Below are positions 30,883 to 39,979 of a stretch of 64,000 nt of DNA, piece after piece (position 1 is the stretch's first letter; each line of letters opens with the position of its first letter). The stretch spans positions 21,473,883 through 21,537,882 of the forward strand of contig NC_092802.1 of assembly GCF_918797505.1 (NCBI RefSeq), written 5' to 3'. Below the pieces are notes generated by a model. That model was not told the DNA's origin. It saw nothing but the letters and a program-made list of their open reading frames with translations, and ran no database searches. The position numbers and the translations under genes were made by a program. This DNA is from Bemisia tabaci. Lineage: Eukaryota > Arthropoda > Insecta > Hemiptera > Aleyrodidae.

Positions 30883-31668
30883 CTAGCGTGTTTTTGAAAC
30901 TTTATTCACCTTTTGCGGAATTTTTAGGGTAATTTTTTCACTTTTCCCTACGAGACAAGGGGTACACATGAATTCGCAGTGGTTTGTCACCTGCGTCACG
31001 GGCCCCGGTACCAAGGACCCAGTATCCCCCCCCCCCTTGTGGCGGGCCTGCGCTTTCATCGATTGGTCGATCATGTTCCTGACAAGCTCGCTCCTCTTCT
31101 CTACCTCCTTCTTGAACTCCTCGATCTCCCACTCCGTCATCGCCTCGCCCCCGAGTTTTCCCAGCGGCAGGTTCGTGTACCACATCGTGTGCGACATCGT
31201 GTTCGATATCCGGGTCTTCTGAAACCTCATTGTTCTCCCCACATCGTCGCAATTCTCGAGGACACGGATCTTGTTAATGATTACTCGAAGAGACTTCTTC
31301 ATGAAGACGACTCTCTGAGGGTGATCACTCGGACTTATCATCAGGAGACGGGCTTCCCTGAACCTGGCAGCTATGAAAATGCCGCAGTACCGGGTGCGTT
31401 CCTCGTTGGCAATGTCCTGATTTTCGGCGAGGCAAATGAGTCCGGGAATTTCGATTCCATCGTCAACGTCCGTGGCAATTCCGCGACCTCTGGTTTGAAG
31501 GTCTCCAGACGGAGCGTCTAGCGGATACCCTGCGACAGGTTCGATTTTAGAGGGGATTGCCATAAAATTGGACAAAATATTAACATAATAAAGCATGTAT
31601 CGAGACTTCTGACCGAAATTTGGATAAGATAACACCCCAGCATCAGCTTCCGCGTTCCGCCCGAACAT
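30883..31668 (-). CDS. Hypothetical protein, about 261 aa, possibly a relic
   Basis: The longest open frame in the window outside repeats. The frame is open for 298 codons from 31,779, but the first 34 codons or so lie in the K element, so I place the start at the ATG at 31,668 (MFGRNAEADAG). Visible features: a hydrophobic/aromatic patch around residues 23-38 (RYMLYYVNILSNFM), a central mixed alpha/beta-like region, a basic stretch at about 118-150, and a charged helix at about 178-205 (TEWEIEEFKKEVEKR). The last 50 residues are low in structure. No catalytic motif, signal peptide or family is recognisable to me. Composition is clearly higher in GC than its flanks. A virus-derived gene fragment is one hypothesis; host gene relic or an uncharacterised transposon ORF are others. 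Confidence 0.4.
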   Translation of the reverse strand: MFGRNAEADAGVLSYPNFGQKSRYMLYYVNILSNFMAIPSKIEPVAGYPLDAPSGDLQTRGRGIATDVDDGIEIPGLICLAENQDIANEERTRYCGIFIAARFREARLLMISPSDHPQRVVFMKKSLRVIINKIRVLENCDDVGRTMRFQKTRISNTMSHTMWYTNLPLGKLGGEAMTEWEIEEFKKEVEKRSELVRNMIDQSMKAQARHKGGGDTGSLVPGPVTQVTNHCEFMCTPCLVGKSEKITLKIPQKVNKVSKTR

Positions 31669-31676
31669 CAGAGGTA

Positions 31677-32228
31677 ATGGACCACTAGACAAGGTACGAA
31701 TTTCAGCATTCTGATACATGTTTCTTAACCAAAATTTCACATAGAACACGATGCGCACAACGAAAATTACCGAAATCAACTCCTTCCAAAGGTATTTAAT
31801 GATTCTTGATGCGTGAATTCAAACCACCCGCTCATGAAAACTCAATTCTCTACGTGATTCATATCGCGCGCTAAACATTAGGTATGACAGTCTCTGCAAT
31901 ATAAAAATCTGGCGACCTCAATCTTGCCACTTTGGCTCAGCTGTAGCAAATTGCTTATAGTTTGAACAACACATTGTGGGAAATGAACATTGCTCGATTG
32001 AGAAGCTTGCTGAAACCGTTGTAGTGCGCGATGTGACTCACGTAGAGCTTTGAGTTTCTTGTGAGCGGGCAGTTCAAATTCCTCGTAACCCATGTGAAAT
32101 AAAAACGTTCATATCTTCGTTAGGGATTAATTTCATTAATTTTTGATGCAAGAATCGTGTTCTACATGAAATTCTGCTTATGGAACATGTATCAGATTGC
32201 TTAAATTCGTACCTTGTCTAGTGGTCCA
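31677..32228. mobile_element. K-family palindromic element copy 3
   Basis: AATGGACCACTAGACAAGG to CCTTGTCTAGTGGTCCA, about 552 bp. GTA occurs at both outer edges. It sits just 5' of the 30.9-31.7 kb minus-strand frame and supplies false upstream codons to it. The right arm encodes, on the minus strand (31,878-32,093), a 71-codon frame. Confidence 0.88.
31878..32093 (-). other. Conserved peptide-coding arm within K
   Basis: A 71-codon minus frame beginning MGYEEFELPAHKKLKALRE. The same peptide is readable in K copy 1 on the plus strand from about 10,183 (EEFELPAHKKLK), interrupted there by a stop at the leucine-rich stretch. Shared reading frame across copies could be simple sequence identity rather than selection. 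No known domain. Confidence 0.35.
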
Positions 32229-32879
32229 GTAGTGCTTTTTTTGAATTGGTGCCAAATTTTAATTTTGTGTGTTAAATTTAAGAGGTAAAGACACTTTAAC
32301 TAAATTTAATTTTTATACTTTGTACTCTCTACACAATAAGCCCCTAAAGACAGTCGTTTTAGTTTTGTTATCGTTTTCTCCATCTAGTCACTTTTGTAAA
32401 ATTTTTTAGTAAAAGACGCTAATAATCGGCCAATTTTCTACACCGTTTGGCATTTCTCTATTTCTATGCGTTCAATCAAGCAATTCTTAAAGCGTCTTTT
32501 GTGACACAATTGTGTGACCCAATCACAATTGTGACTGAACGACTGTCATTAATACACTCACTCTCATCTACTCTTTCGTACTCTTTTAACTTGCGGGGAA
32601 GGGGAGGGACAAATAATAATCGCCAAACACATTTAAATAAGTGTATACAGTTTATCTGGACATATCAATAACTTAACCATTGTTACAATTAATTTAACCA
32701 TAGTATATAGTACCTGTATACTTTGTGAATAGATAGGGATGGTTTCCTGACCATCCCACCCACTAACATATTGTATCCAACTCAATCTAGCATAATTAGG
32801 ATTAATACTTTTTGTAGTTGTCTATTTTACTAACAATAAAAAAAAAAAAAACCCTAGATACATCTCACCGAGGGTTAGC
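32229..32879. other. AT-rich intergenic DNA with A-tract
   Basis: Contains an A-run at 32,837-32,852 preceded by AACAATAAA, which could be the 3' end of a retroposed sequence, but no retroposon body is recognised. Confidence 0.4.
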
Positions 32880-33120
32880 GCCCTAGGCTAAACTTAAGGT
32901 GGCGCCCCTAAAAGTAGGCGCTCTCGTGGGGGGCGGGGGGGGTGGTCCCCCAGACGCCCCTCCCCTCCAGATCAGAAGAAGGATGTTAAGAGTCCGGAAA
33001 ATGTTCAAATTCACCTTTAAAAAAACATCTTTGTCAACCACAATTTGTAGGATCTGTGTCCCAAAATACCACAGACTTACGCCCGGCTGTAAGATTTCCA
33101 ATAGCTTCTATAGCCGGCAT

Positions 33121-33182
33121 CACAATTTCTTATAGCCTTTTATAGCCGATGGCGACTAAGCGACAGCCTGGCGATAAAGTGT
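33121..33182. repeat. 62-bp direct repeat, left copy
   Basis: CACAATTTCTTATAGCCTTT through GGCGATAAAGTGTA recurs at 33,744-33,805 with few differences. Confidence 0.85.
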
Positions 33183-33440
33183 ATGCTAAACGTTACTAAT
33201 TACGGATGCTAGGACTTAGTGAATTTTTGGACTACCGCTCTCTTTTTGGGCCGTAGTATCTTGATTTATTTTGCGAGGAAAGCTCCGTACTTTTGATGGA
33301 TGCCTGCCATTCCTAACATGTTGGAGCGCCTGCAATTTTGTATGATACTGTTCAATACCTCTGGTGTGAAATAGTTGCTTCAAGCGCCGTGGTACGCTGC
33401 GGGGCACCGCGCCGGGCGGGCGGGCAGCCAGCGCGAAACG

Positions 33441-33528
33441 CGCATTGGCGCCTTCAAACCTAACAGGGAAACTTCACGCATTGCGCAATGCGTGAAGTAT
33501 CCCTGTTAGGTTTGAAGGCGCCAGTGCG
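33441..33528. other. 88-bp near-perfect hairpin
   Basis: Arms of 44 bp meet at 33,484/33,485 (centre ATTGCGCAAT). They contain GGCGCCTTCAAACCTAACAG and inverse, with only two or three mismatches. The half-arm sequence GCAATGCGTGAAGTAT recurs at 46.44-46.55 kb. Could be a foldback element core or an RNA hairpin. No evidence for transcription. Confidence 0.85.
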
Positions 33529-33743
33529 CCGCCACTCCGCTTTGTGATAGGCTCTAATATTTAAGCTCGTGGAGTCAGCGTTTTTCAACTCATAACTTTG
33601 AAATGTTTGCACACTCTGTATGGATTATTCTCATTTTAATTGATGAAAAAAAATATGTACTAAAGGAAAATGTAATGTGTGTTTTGTGAATATTAAGGTG
33701 ATTCCGTACAAACTTAAGGATTTACAAAGCACACGAATTTCTA

Positions 33744-33805
33744 CACAATTTCTTATAGCCTTTTATAATCGATGGCGAAAAAGCAACAGCCAGGCGATAA
33801 AGTGT
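33744..33805. repeat. 62-bp direct repeat, right copy
   Basis: Partner of 33,121-33,182, 623 bp apart start to start. Confidence 0.85.
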
Positions 33806-34139
33806 AAAGCCCGACTATAGGAACTATAGCCCGCCTGTGTAATTTTTTATCGCTTCGTACAGCCCGGCCGTATGATTTTCTCCGCATTCTACAGCCAGAT
33901 ATATGATTTTCTGTTGCCTTCTTTAGCCGGCTATAAGAATTCCTATGGTATTTTGAAACGCAGCGCTTATCTCCAATTTTTACCAGGGTTTTGAATAAAT
34001 TCTCAAAAATTTTGCGCCCTAGGCTATAGCCTATGTAGCCTATTGGTAAATCCGGCCCTGCTCGCCAGAACGGATGCCAGAACAGAGTGCTTTTTATTAT
34101 CATCCCCTTCCGTCTCTTTGACGTAGTCTGTTTCCAGTT

Positions 34140-34214
34140 GGACGTATATATGCTAAAAGGAACTATGTGCGTAGGTTTTGCGTGCGATTTAGTTCCTTTT
34201 AGCATAAATGCGTC
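34140..34214. mobile_element. N-family internal-deletion derivative
   Basis: GGACGTATATATGCTAAAAG to TTTTAGCATAAATGCGTCC, 75 bp only. Flanks AGTT/AATT match 3 of 4. Same termini as N but the TGAGCCCTG inner arms and loop are gone. Confidence 0.7.
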
Positions 34215-34529
34215 CAATTAAAGACTTCGACGGGCATGATCGTCACAATACCTAGAAATTCGTTTACGCCATTTTCCATCGATTCAGATATCATTAGCGA
34301 GAAATGAATCAAGTGATTTCATCTGACCCGGGAAATTTTTTGTAAGGAAACAAGATGTCTGACAGGTTTCCAACAGGAGGAATAAAAAAATCGGAATAAA
34401 ACCCTTAATGGAAGGGTTCTCCGTCGAATTGCAAAACTGATTTTTTTCACTCAACTCGAAATCAATCGCGCTACTACAAAAGATACTCCCGGGCTCTCGC
34501 GAATCGACAGAGTGCATAGTTTTTTTTTC
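34215..34529. other. Intergenic DNA, nothing recognised
   Basis: Minus frame 34,284-34,580 has no domain. No repeat noted. Confidence 0.5.
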
Positions 34530-34790
34530 TTTAATTTTGAGAAATCGTGATTTTTGACTGCTAAATCCTGATTTCATCATTTTTTTAAATCCTGATCAAA
34601 TCCTGATTTTCTTTGCGGAAAAAAATTAAAATTTCTGCATGAACGTATACGAAAGCATAAAAAATCCGATTTGACAGTCGACTTTTCTCAAATCCTGCTT
34701 TTACGACCGATTTTTCCTCAAATCCGATAATATCTTAATTGACTTCAAACCCTGAGGGAATCGGGAAAATCTTGATGCTATACATCCTGA
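34530..34790. repeat. Q-type repeat (AAATCCTGATTT-rich)
   Basis: Matches each unit of the 57.2-57.8 kb Q element in order (ATCCTGATTTCAT, ACGACCGATTTTTCCTCAAA, TCGGGAAAATC). One unit, without clear termini. Confidence 0.7.
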
Positions 34791-34833
34791 CCAAGGTTCC
34801 TCTCCCCGTTTGATAACACGAAGAGGAATAAAA

Positions 34834-34998
34834 CAGTGGCGTGGCGTGAATAGCGATATATCGATTGTTAAGCCATTTAAACCCATGGTAAAGAATTGAT
34901 TATTAAGGTGTTCCCTGCGAACACCCTGTTTATCGATCCTTTTCCATACGTTTAAATGGCATAACAATCGATACATCGCAATTCACGCCACACCACTG
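34834..34998. mobile_element. hAT-L MITE, TSD RAATAAAA
   Basis: CAGTGGCGTGGCGTGAATAG to CACGCCACACCACTG, 165 bp. Flanks GAATAAAA and AAATAAAA agree at 7 of 8. Confidence 0.92.
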
Positions 34999-35017
34999 AA
35001 ATAAAATAAAGAGTAAA

Positions 35018-35432
35018 CACTGACAAAAAAATCTCTGTGTAGTTACTAAGAAAAAGGTAAAATTACCAAGAATTCAAGGTTCTATTTGATCTCAGTTTTT
35101 TCTTGGTAAAATTACCATTTATAGAATTGGTAATTTTCCCGAGAAAGCTCGGTAAAATTATTGAACTTCCTCGGTAATTTTACTGGACCTTGGTAAAAAC
35201 GCCAATATTTTTTATCGACTGTGGTAGAATTACCGAGATAAAATGGCAAAGTTACCGGGAATTGATTACCAATAAAAGAAGTGGTATTCTTACCTGAAAA
35301 AAACAGTAAAAATACCGATTTTTGGGTAAGCTTACCAGTCTGTCTTGGTAAAATTACCAATAATTGGTAAAAAAGTGAGATGGTAAAGGTACCAACGGAC
35401 CTTGGTAAAAACGCCGAGAATTTTTTTCAGTG
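35018..35432. mobile_element. CACTG-G MITE copy 3, TSD AA
   Basis: CACTGACAAAAA to TTTTTTTCAGTG with AA on both sides, 415 bp, nearly identical to copy 1 and in the same orientation. It lies 19 bp from hAT-L. Confidence 0.92.
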
Positions 35433-35755
35433 AAGAATCCGATATCTGGATTGGCAACGTTGGGAGTTTAGGATAATGAATTGATTAACCGGGCGAGGTG
35501 CTTATCTCCCGCGAGTGCGTGCACATTGTAAGCAGCGCCGATTCTTGTGCCGATTCGCGCGTGTAATTATGCAAATCGCCCGTCGTCAATTTTTGAGGCG
35601 TGGTCACACTCGCCATCGCAACCCTGTCGCACTGTGCGAAAATTGCGCATCACCTTAGGGATCCCCGCTGGACTCACGCGGTTTCAGAATACGAAAGCAA
35701 TACTCGCAATCGTAACTGCAGTCGCAGCCAGACGCAGCCAGTTGTAGAACTAACA
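35433..35755. other. Intergenic DNA, nothing recognised
   Basis: Somewhat GC-richer. The plus frame 35,547-35,747 has no domain. Confidence 0.45.
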
Positions 35756-35930
35756 GAGAACGGCGTATGAACATTCAAACGTTGCCAGATTTTACCAGAA
35801 AAAAATGTTCATTTTTCGAGGAAAGTTTTGAATATTTTGTTGGAATTTTTCGTTACTTCAGGTCGAATTGCAAAAGAAATCCTCTAAGAAACTGAACGAA
35901 AATTAAAAAATAAGCACAGAAGAAAATGTG
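35756..35930. mobile_element. B-family element, left part of an interrupted copy
   Basis: ACGGCGTATGAACATTC followed by the B interior (TTTTCGAGGAAAGTTTTGAA). It stops near 35,930. The complementary right part is at 36,770-36,836, so the copy seems split by about 840 bp. Confidence 0.6.
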
Positions 35931-36195
35931 CTACGGATGATTTGGGCATAAGTAAGTTTCCGATTAATTGCGGTAGTGTCGCAACTCAAGTTCGCTTAGT
36001 ACCGCAACGTTTTGGTTAGTAATCTAATTAATTGAAGACCAACACAATTAATTGGGGCACTTCCACAATTAATTGAAAATACCCATATCATACACCAACC
36101 CCTACCTCTTTTATTTCTTCTCCCTGACTTTTCTGGATTGTGCAAAATTCCCTGTCTTTTCCAGGGTTTCAATTAACTTTTAAGAACGTGTCACC

Positions 36196-36420
36196 TTCAC
36201 AGAAAAAAAATAAAATTGTTAAATTAACGATTTTTTTTTAGTTAAAAAAAAGTGTCCGACGTGTTTCTATGTAGATTTCTCAATATAAAAATGCTAATTT
36301 AACTACCCCCAAGGTTAAATTAGCTTTCCACAATTGTAAAATGTACATTTGAAACATGTCGGGCGTATTTTTTCACAATTTAATTGTTAAATCAGCAATA
36401 CAATTGTTTCCGTTTTGTCC
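36196..36420. mobile_element. Possible decayed CACTG-type palindrome
   Basis: CACAGAAAAAAAAT at left, TTGTTAAATTAACG with inverted AATTTAATTGTTAAATC later, and TGTCCGACGTGTTTC opposite GAAACATGTCGGGCG. The arms are clear, the termini are not. Confidence 0.5.
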
Positions 36421-36447
36421 AGAGGAAAATACTCACAAGCTCCCGAC

Positions 36448-36759
36448 TAGAGTCCTTTTATACTGAGAGTCAAGACAACACCCCCTCATGAAGTCACAAA
36501 CGGGAATAAAGAATACAGAAATTGAACGTTTTTTGTAATCTTTGATCGGCCCATTCTCAAATTCCTTTCTCCGTTCCTTCTCTCATTCCGTTTGTTCCTT
36601 GCCGAACCCGTAATTCCCTGGTCTATTCCAGATTATAATCTTTGCAATCGGTGAAAATGTAATCTTCATTCTCGTTTGTGACACTGTGAAGGCCTAACAT
36701 ACAGTAACCAATCAGAAATGGATTCACATTGTCTTGACTCTCAGTATAAAGGGACTCTA
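36448..36759. mobile_element. I-family TIR element
   Basis: TAGAGTCCTTTTATACTGAG at left and CTCAGTATAAAGGGACTCTA at right, with TIRs of about 31 bp including GAGTCAAGACAA. 312 bp, single copy. It lies within the split B copy. Confidence 0.82.
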
Positions 36760-36769
36760 CTTCTGACGA

Positions 36770-36836
36770 ACCTCGTATTTTATTGAAGGAAATTTGGCAA
36801 CGTACGAAGGTCCAAATGACGTTCTTCCTGAGTCCC
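36770..36836. mobile_element. B-family element, right part of the interrupted copy
   Basis: TATTTTATTGAAGGAAATTT followed by GGCAACGTACGAAGGTCC and ACGTTCTTCCT matches the B right arm. The terminal GCACGGCAG is decayed. Confidence 0.6.
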
Positions 36837-37136
36837 TAAGTCCGGCCTGTAAGAGTCGTGTGTGGTATCGCGAGGGCGCTGAGCGATGAGGCCACGGCCG
36901 AATCTCGATCGGACGCCCGCCATCCTCGTAAAAACCAACTCTCGATAAAAACAGCACAAGTGTATTCCGACACGAGCCATGAAACACGCGAGGACAGTAG
37001 GGATTCGAGGGGCGTCTAATAATGGCCGTGTGCTGTTTCAAAAGGATGGGCTCGTTTCCTGCCCGAGCTGCGGCCAAAATTGAGGCAAATATGGACAGGT
37101 AATGAGGCTGCTCGCCGATTACGATTGCGCGAAAAG
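36837..37136. other. Unique-looking DNA with a long chance frame
   Basis: The minus frame 36,757-37,179 (140 codons) starts in hAT-L and ends in B, spanning unrelated elements, so it is not credible as a gene. Confidence 0.5.
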
Positions 37137-37301
37137 CAGTGGCGTGGCGTGAATTGCGATACATACATTGTTGTGCCATTTAAACCTATAGGAAAGGATC
37201 GATAAACGGGGTGTTTGCAGCGAACACCTTCATAATCGATTCTTTACCATAGGTTTAAATGGCACAACAATCGATACATCGCAATTCACGCCACGCCACT
37301 G
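37137..37301. mobile_element. hAT-L MITE, perfect TSD GCGAAAAG
   Basis: CAGTGGCGTGGCGTGAATTG to CACGCCACGCCACTG, 165 bp. GCGAAAAG flanks both sides exactly. Confidence 0.95.
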
Positions 37302-37386
37302 GCGAAAAGTTACAATGTCATGCTCGGCCGCTTCATGCGAAAAATCTGGATGGATAAATCTGATTGCGGATCGGATGACCGCCGAG

Positions 37387-37879
37387 GCACACTGCCATGC
37401 TAAGGAAGAACGCCGTATGAATCTTTAGGCGTTGCAAAATTTCCTTGGGTAAATCACAAATTTTCGGTCTAATTTATGTGTATATTTCTTCCAATTTTTC
37501 AGATAATTTTGTTCGCAATTTCACCCAAAGCTCTTGACAAATTTTCCGGAAAAATATTCATAACTTTCCTCAAAAATGAACCATTTATCGAGGGAAATTC
37601 GACAACTCTCGGATGTTCATACGGTGTTCTTTCTTAGCACGGCAGCACAGTGGATCGAGTCAACAGGAGAGGTCGGTCAAAATTTGGAGACTTTAAAAGC
37701 TCACAACTCCGTTTATACACAATTTTGAGGTTCTATAAGTGGTTCCATTGGTTTCCTCATGAAAATATCTTCCAAAAGGACCCCTTAAAAATTAAAATGT
37801 GACGAAATAAACATCAAAATTTGCAGTTTAAGTCAACATTTTTAGGTCCAACCTCTCTGACTGACTCGATCCACTGTGC
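37387..37879. mobile_element. C-family element copy 3, interrupted by B
   Basis: The left terminus GCACA is split from its continuation by a B insertion whose 4-bp duplication is CACA. The right terminus is GACTCGATCCACTGTGC. Flanks GAG/CAG match 2 of 3. Loop in the same orientation as copy 2. Confidence 0.85.
37392..37645. mobile_element. B-family MITE nested in C, perfect TSD CACA
   Basis: CTGCCATGCTAAGGAAGAAC to CTTAGCACGGCAG, 254 bp. CACA at 37,388-37,391 and 37,646-37,649. Removing it and one CACA restores the C terminus GGCACAGTGGATCG. Confidence 0.93.
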
Positions 37880-37968
37880 CAGGTTGCTTCGCTGCGGATG
37901 TAAGTTCGTTCTAGGATGAGAGAATGGAGGAATGGAGAATTTGCAAACAAAAAATTAACTAATTCATC

Positions 37969-38220
37969 CGAGAGTGCTTAATGAACTAAGTTCGCAATGT
38001 TAATCATAAATTTTTTCTAAAATAGGAAAAACTAGATTTAAAAATGGAAAAATTTTCCGCTTTGTGACGTCATCTGGCGGCATTTCCCATTTAAACACGT
38101 CTATCATTAAGATTATGTTTTTTTGTCATATCTCCTCCAATAATTGTTCAATTTACAAGCTAATTTTACTCTCGTGCTCACTTCTCTTCAACAGTTTCAT
38201 CTAAAACATGAAATTTACCA
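37969..38220. repeat. Y repeat copy 2
   Basis: Parallels 6225-6476 in order (GAGAGTGCTTAATGA, TTTGTGACGTCATCTGGC, CTCCAATAATTG, AACATGAAA). Confidence 0.6.
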
Positions 38221-38249
38221 AGTTTCAGACATCTCAATTCTTTATTATA

Positions 38250-38507
38250 GGCAGATCCGGGGGGCGTGAACCCCCCCCCCCCCTCCGGTTTGTCCGCAAA
38301 ATAGATGGGAGAGAAAGAGAAAGAGGGAAGAAGGAGGGAACGGAGGAAAACAGAAGGAAATACGCTTGCATTTGGTAATTATTCATGGCGAATTTGACTA
38401 AAATTGCATGTTGGATGCTTCAAAAATTCTAATTTTCCTGGGGAGGCCCCTGAACCCCCCTCACGCTCCCCTCCCCGTTTGAGATGTCTACCTGTCTGGA
38501 TCTACCT
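38250..38507. repeat. Poly-C/purine-rich repeat with short inverted ends
   Basis: GGCAGATCCGGGGGGCGTG at left, a C13 run, a GAGAAAGAG tract, and CTGGATCTACC at right. Similar ends and G/C runs occur at about 63,430-63,495. Class unknown. Confidence 0.4.
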
Positions 38508-38974
38508 ACATTCTCTAACGGCACAGAAGTGGTTAGCTACACTGCCGCACTATGGTCCCAATCCGCTCGGGAGCGCTCAAAAATCGATATTTATGAAATT
38601 GGACGACATTTTTTTTTCGAGTCAAAATTGATAAATATAGTATCTACGGGTCATAAACTACACGTAGTATACCTCAAAAAAATTTCTAGTCACTTTGAAA
38701 GTGTTACAAACTGTGCGAATAGTCGGATATGTATTTTCTGACCCGTGAAGCGGCTATTTCTAACAAAGCGTTCGGAGCCTCTCCTGAATCATGAAATGGT
38801 CTCTCAGAATTCTTGCTTACACCATTTTGTAGAGGACTCTAAGAGGATTGTAACGCACTAATTACAATTTTTCTCCGAGGCATTCTGATACATTCTACAC
38901 AAGGTAGAAGTTGGGTACCTATTTTTCATGAAAAAATGCCGATTTTTCCCACGTACTTTCATTTTAAAAAAAAG

Positions 38975-39700
38975 TCACCAAAGGTCACCTAATGAGACAC
39001 CCCTAGGGAGCTTCTACACATCCTTGGGAAGCTACAGTAGAAATATTTCGTGCTTTGGTTTGCTTTTTCTCGAGAAATCGAATTTATTAGGTCTCTAAGT
39101 CGGTGGCTAAAATAACGGTATTTAGCAAGTTTAGCCATCGATCAATCTGCAGTCGACTTAAACTTTTTCGAGGCATGCGACACCTCCAAAAACGTGCTTA
39201 AGTAGTCTCTATGAATCCTTAAGAAGGATTTTAAACCAAAAATTGTTGGTTCTTCTTGCTTTTTGAACGAATTTTGAATCTTTTTCGTACCTGCGTGTTT
39301 CCTTCAAAATACTGTATTACAACCCTGGAAAGCCCCTCGAAAAATATTCTGAGACATTTGGCACCTCCAGAGACACTTTTAAGTCGTTTCTACAGATCCT
39401 TAGGAAGGCAACCGAACCAAAAATAATTGCTTCCGCCTGCTTTTTCGACCAAATTTGAATTTTTTACGTGACTACGTGTTTGCCCCAGAAAAACTCAATT
39501 TTTTGCCCTGAAAAACACCTGTAATTGCAGCCTTAACACGTGCTAAGCAATTTTGCATCTACAGAGACGCCATTATGTGGCTTCTATGAATCTTTTTGAG
39601 GTTGACCGTTTCGAAAAAAATTTGGTTCCCCCTGCTTTTTGAGATTTTTTGAAAAGTTTTCCGTTCCGCAGTTTTATCTTTAAAAATGCTCTTTTCCATC
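38975..39700. repeat. Diverged tandem array of about 185-bp units inside Transib-like element
   Basis: Four units can be aligned by the phrase sequence 'cacctcc/agaga...cttctacrgatccttrggaag...cctgctttttcga' beginning near 38,985, 39,180, 39,358 and 39,548. Identity between units is low to moderate, so the expansion is old. Confidence 0.6.
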
Positions 39701-39934
39701 CTAGAAAGTACCTATTGATGTAAAATTCCTTACTCCCCGAATATTTATTCATTGTTGATTGAATTTTCCTTAACGTGACAATATTGCACCCCCCGCTCTT
39801 CAACATTGTTATGTACCCGATTTGCGTTTCCCGGCAAATCAACATAAAGAAAAGTCTTCTCTGAAGCATTCTTTCGACATTTTTAAAATACAAATGAATT
39901 TTAGATCTATTTCATTTTTTTCAGTTTAGTTATC

Positions 39935-39937
<3 letters not shown>

Positions 39938-39976
<39 letters not shown>
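39938..39976. repeat. Poly(A) tract of 39 bp inside Transib-like element
   Basis: Uninterrupted A run followed by TTGGTGGGGGGGTG. It lies within a TIR-bounded DNA element, so it is not taken as a retroposon tail. Confidence 0.9.

Positions 39977-39979
<3 letters not shown>

Larger units (their letters stand above)
32880..34060. repeat. Complex repeat block ending in a hAT-like right terminus
   Basis: GCGCCCTAGGCTA appears near both edges (32,879; 34,013), and the block ends AAATCCGGCCCTG, the inverse of the CAGGGCCGG-type hAT end also seen in hAT-V. No matching left end is found, so it may be truncated. Inside are a 62-bp direct repeat pair, a perfect hairpin and TATAGCCGGCTATAAG-type motifs. 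Confidence 0.45.

Noticed and set aside
31669..31779. Upstream Met of the 298-codon frame as the true start
   Set aside because: These codons lie in the K element's terminal repeat, so they cannot belong to the original gene. The ATG at 31,668 is preferred.
33695..33720. TTAAGGTGATTCC as a fourth M element end
   Set aside because: Only about 12 bp match and no inverted partner or M interior follows.
36757..37179. 140-codon minus-strand frame as a gene
   Set aside because: It begins inside a hAT-L MITE and ends inside a B fragment, so it strings unrelated repeats together.
39938..39976. Poly(A) tract as a retroposon 3' end
   Set aside because: It lies inside an element with exact TIRs and a 5-bp TSD, and no retroposon body or flanking TSD is visible.
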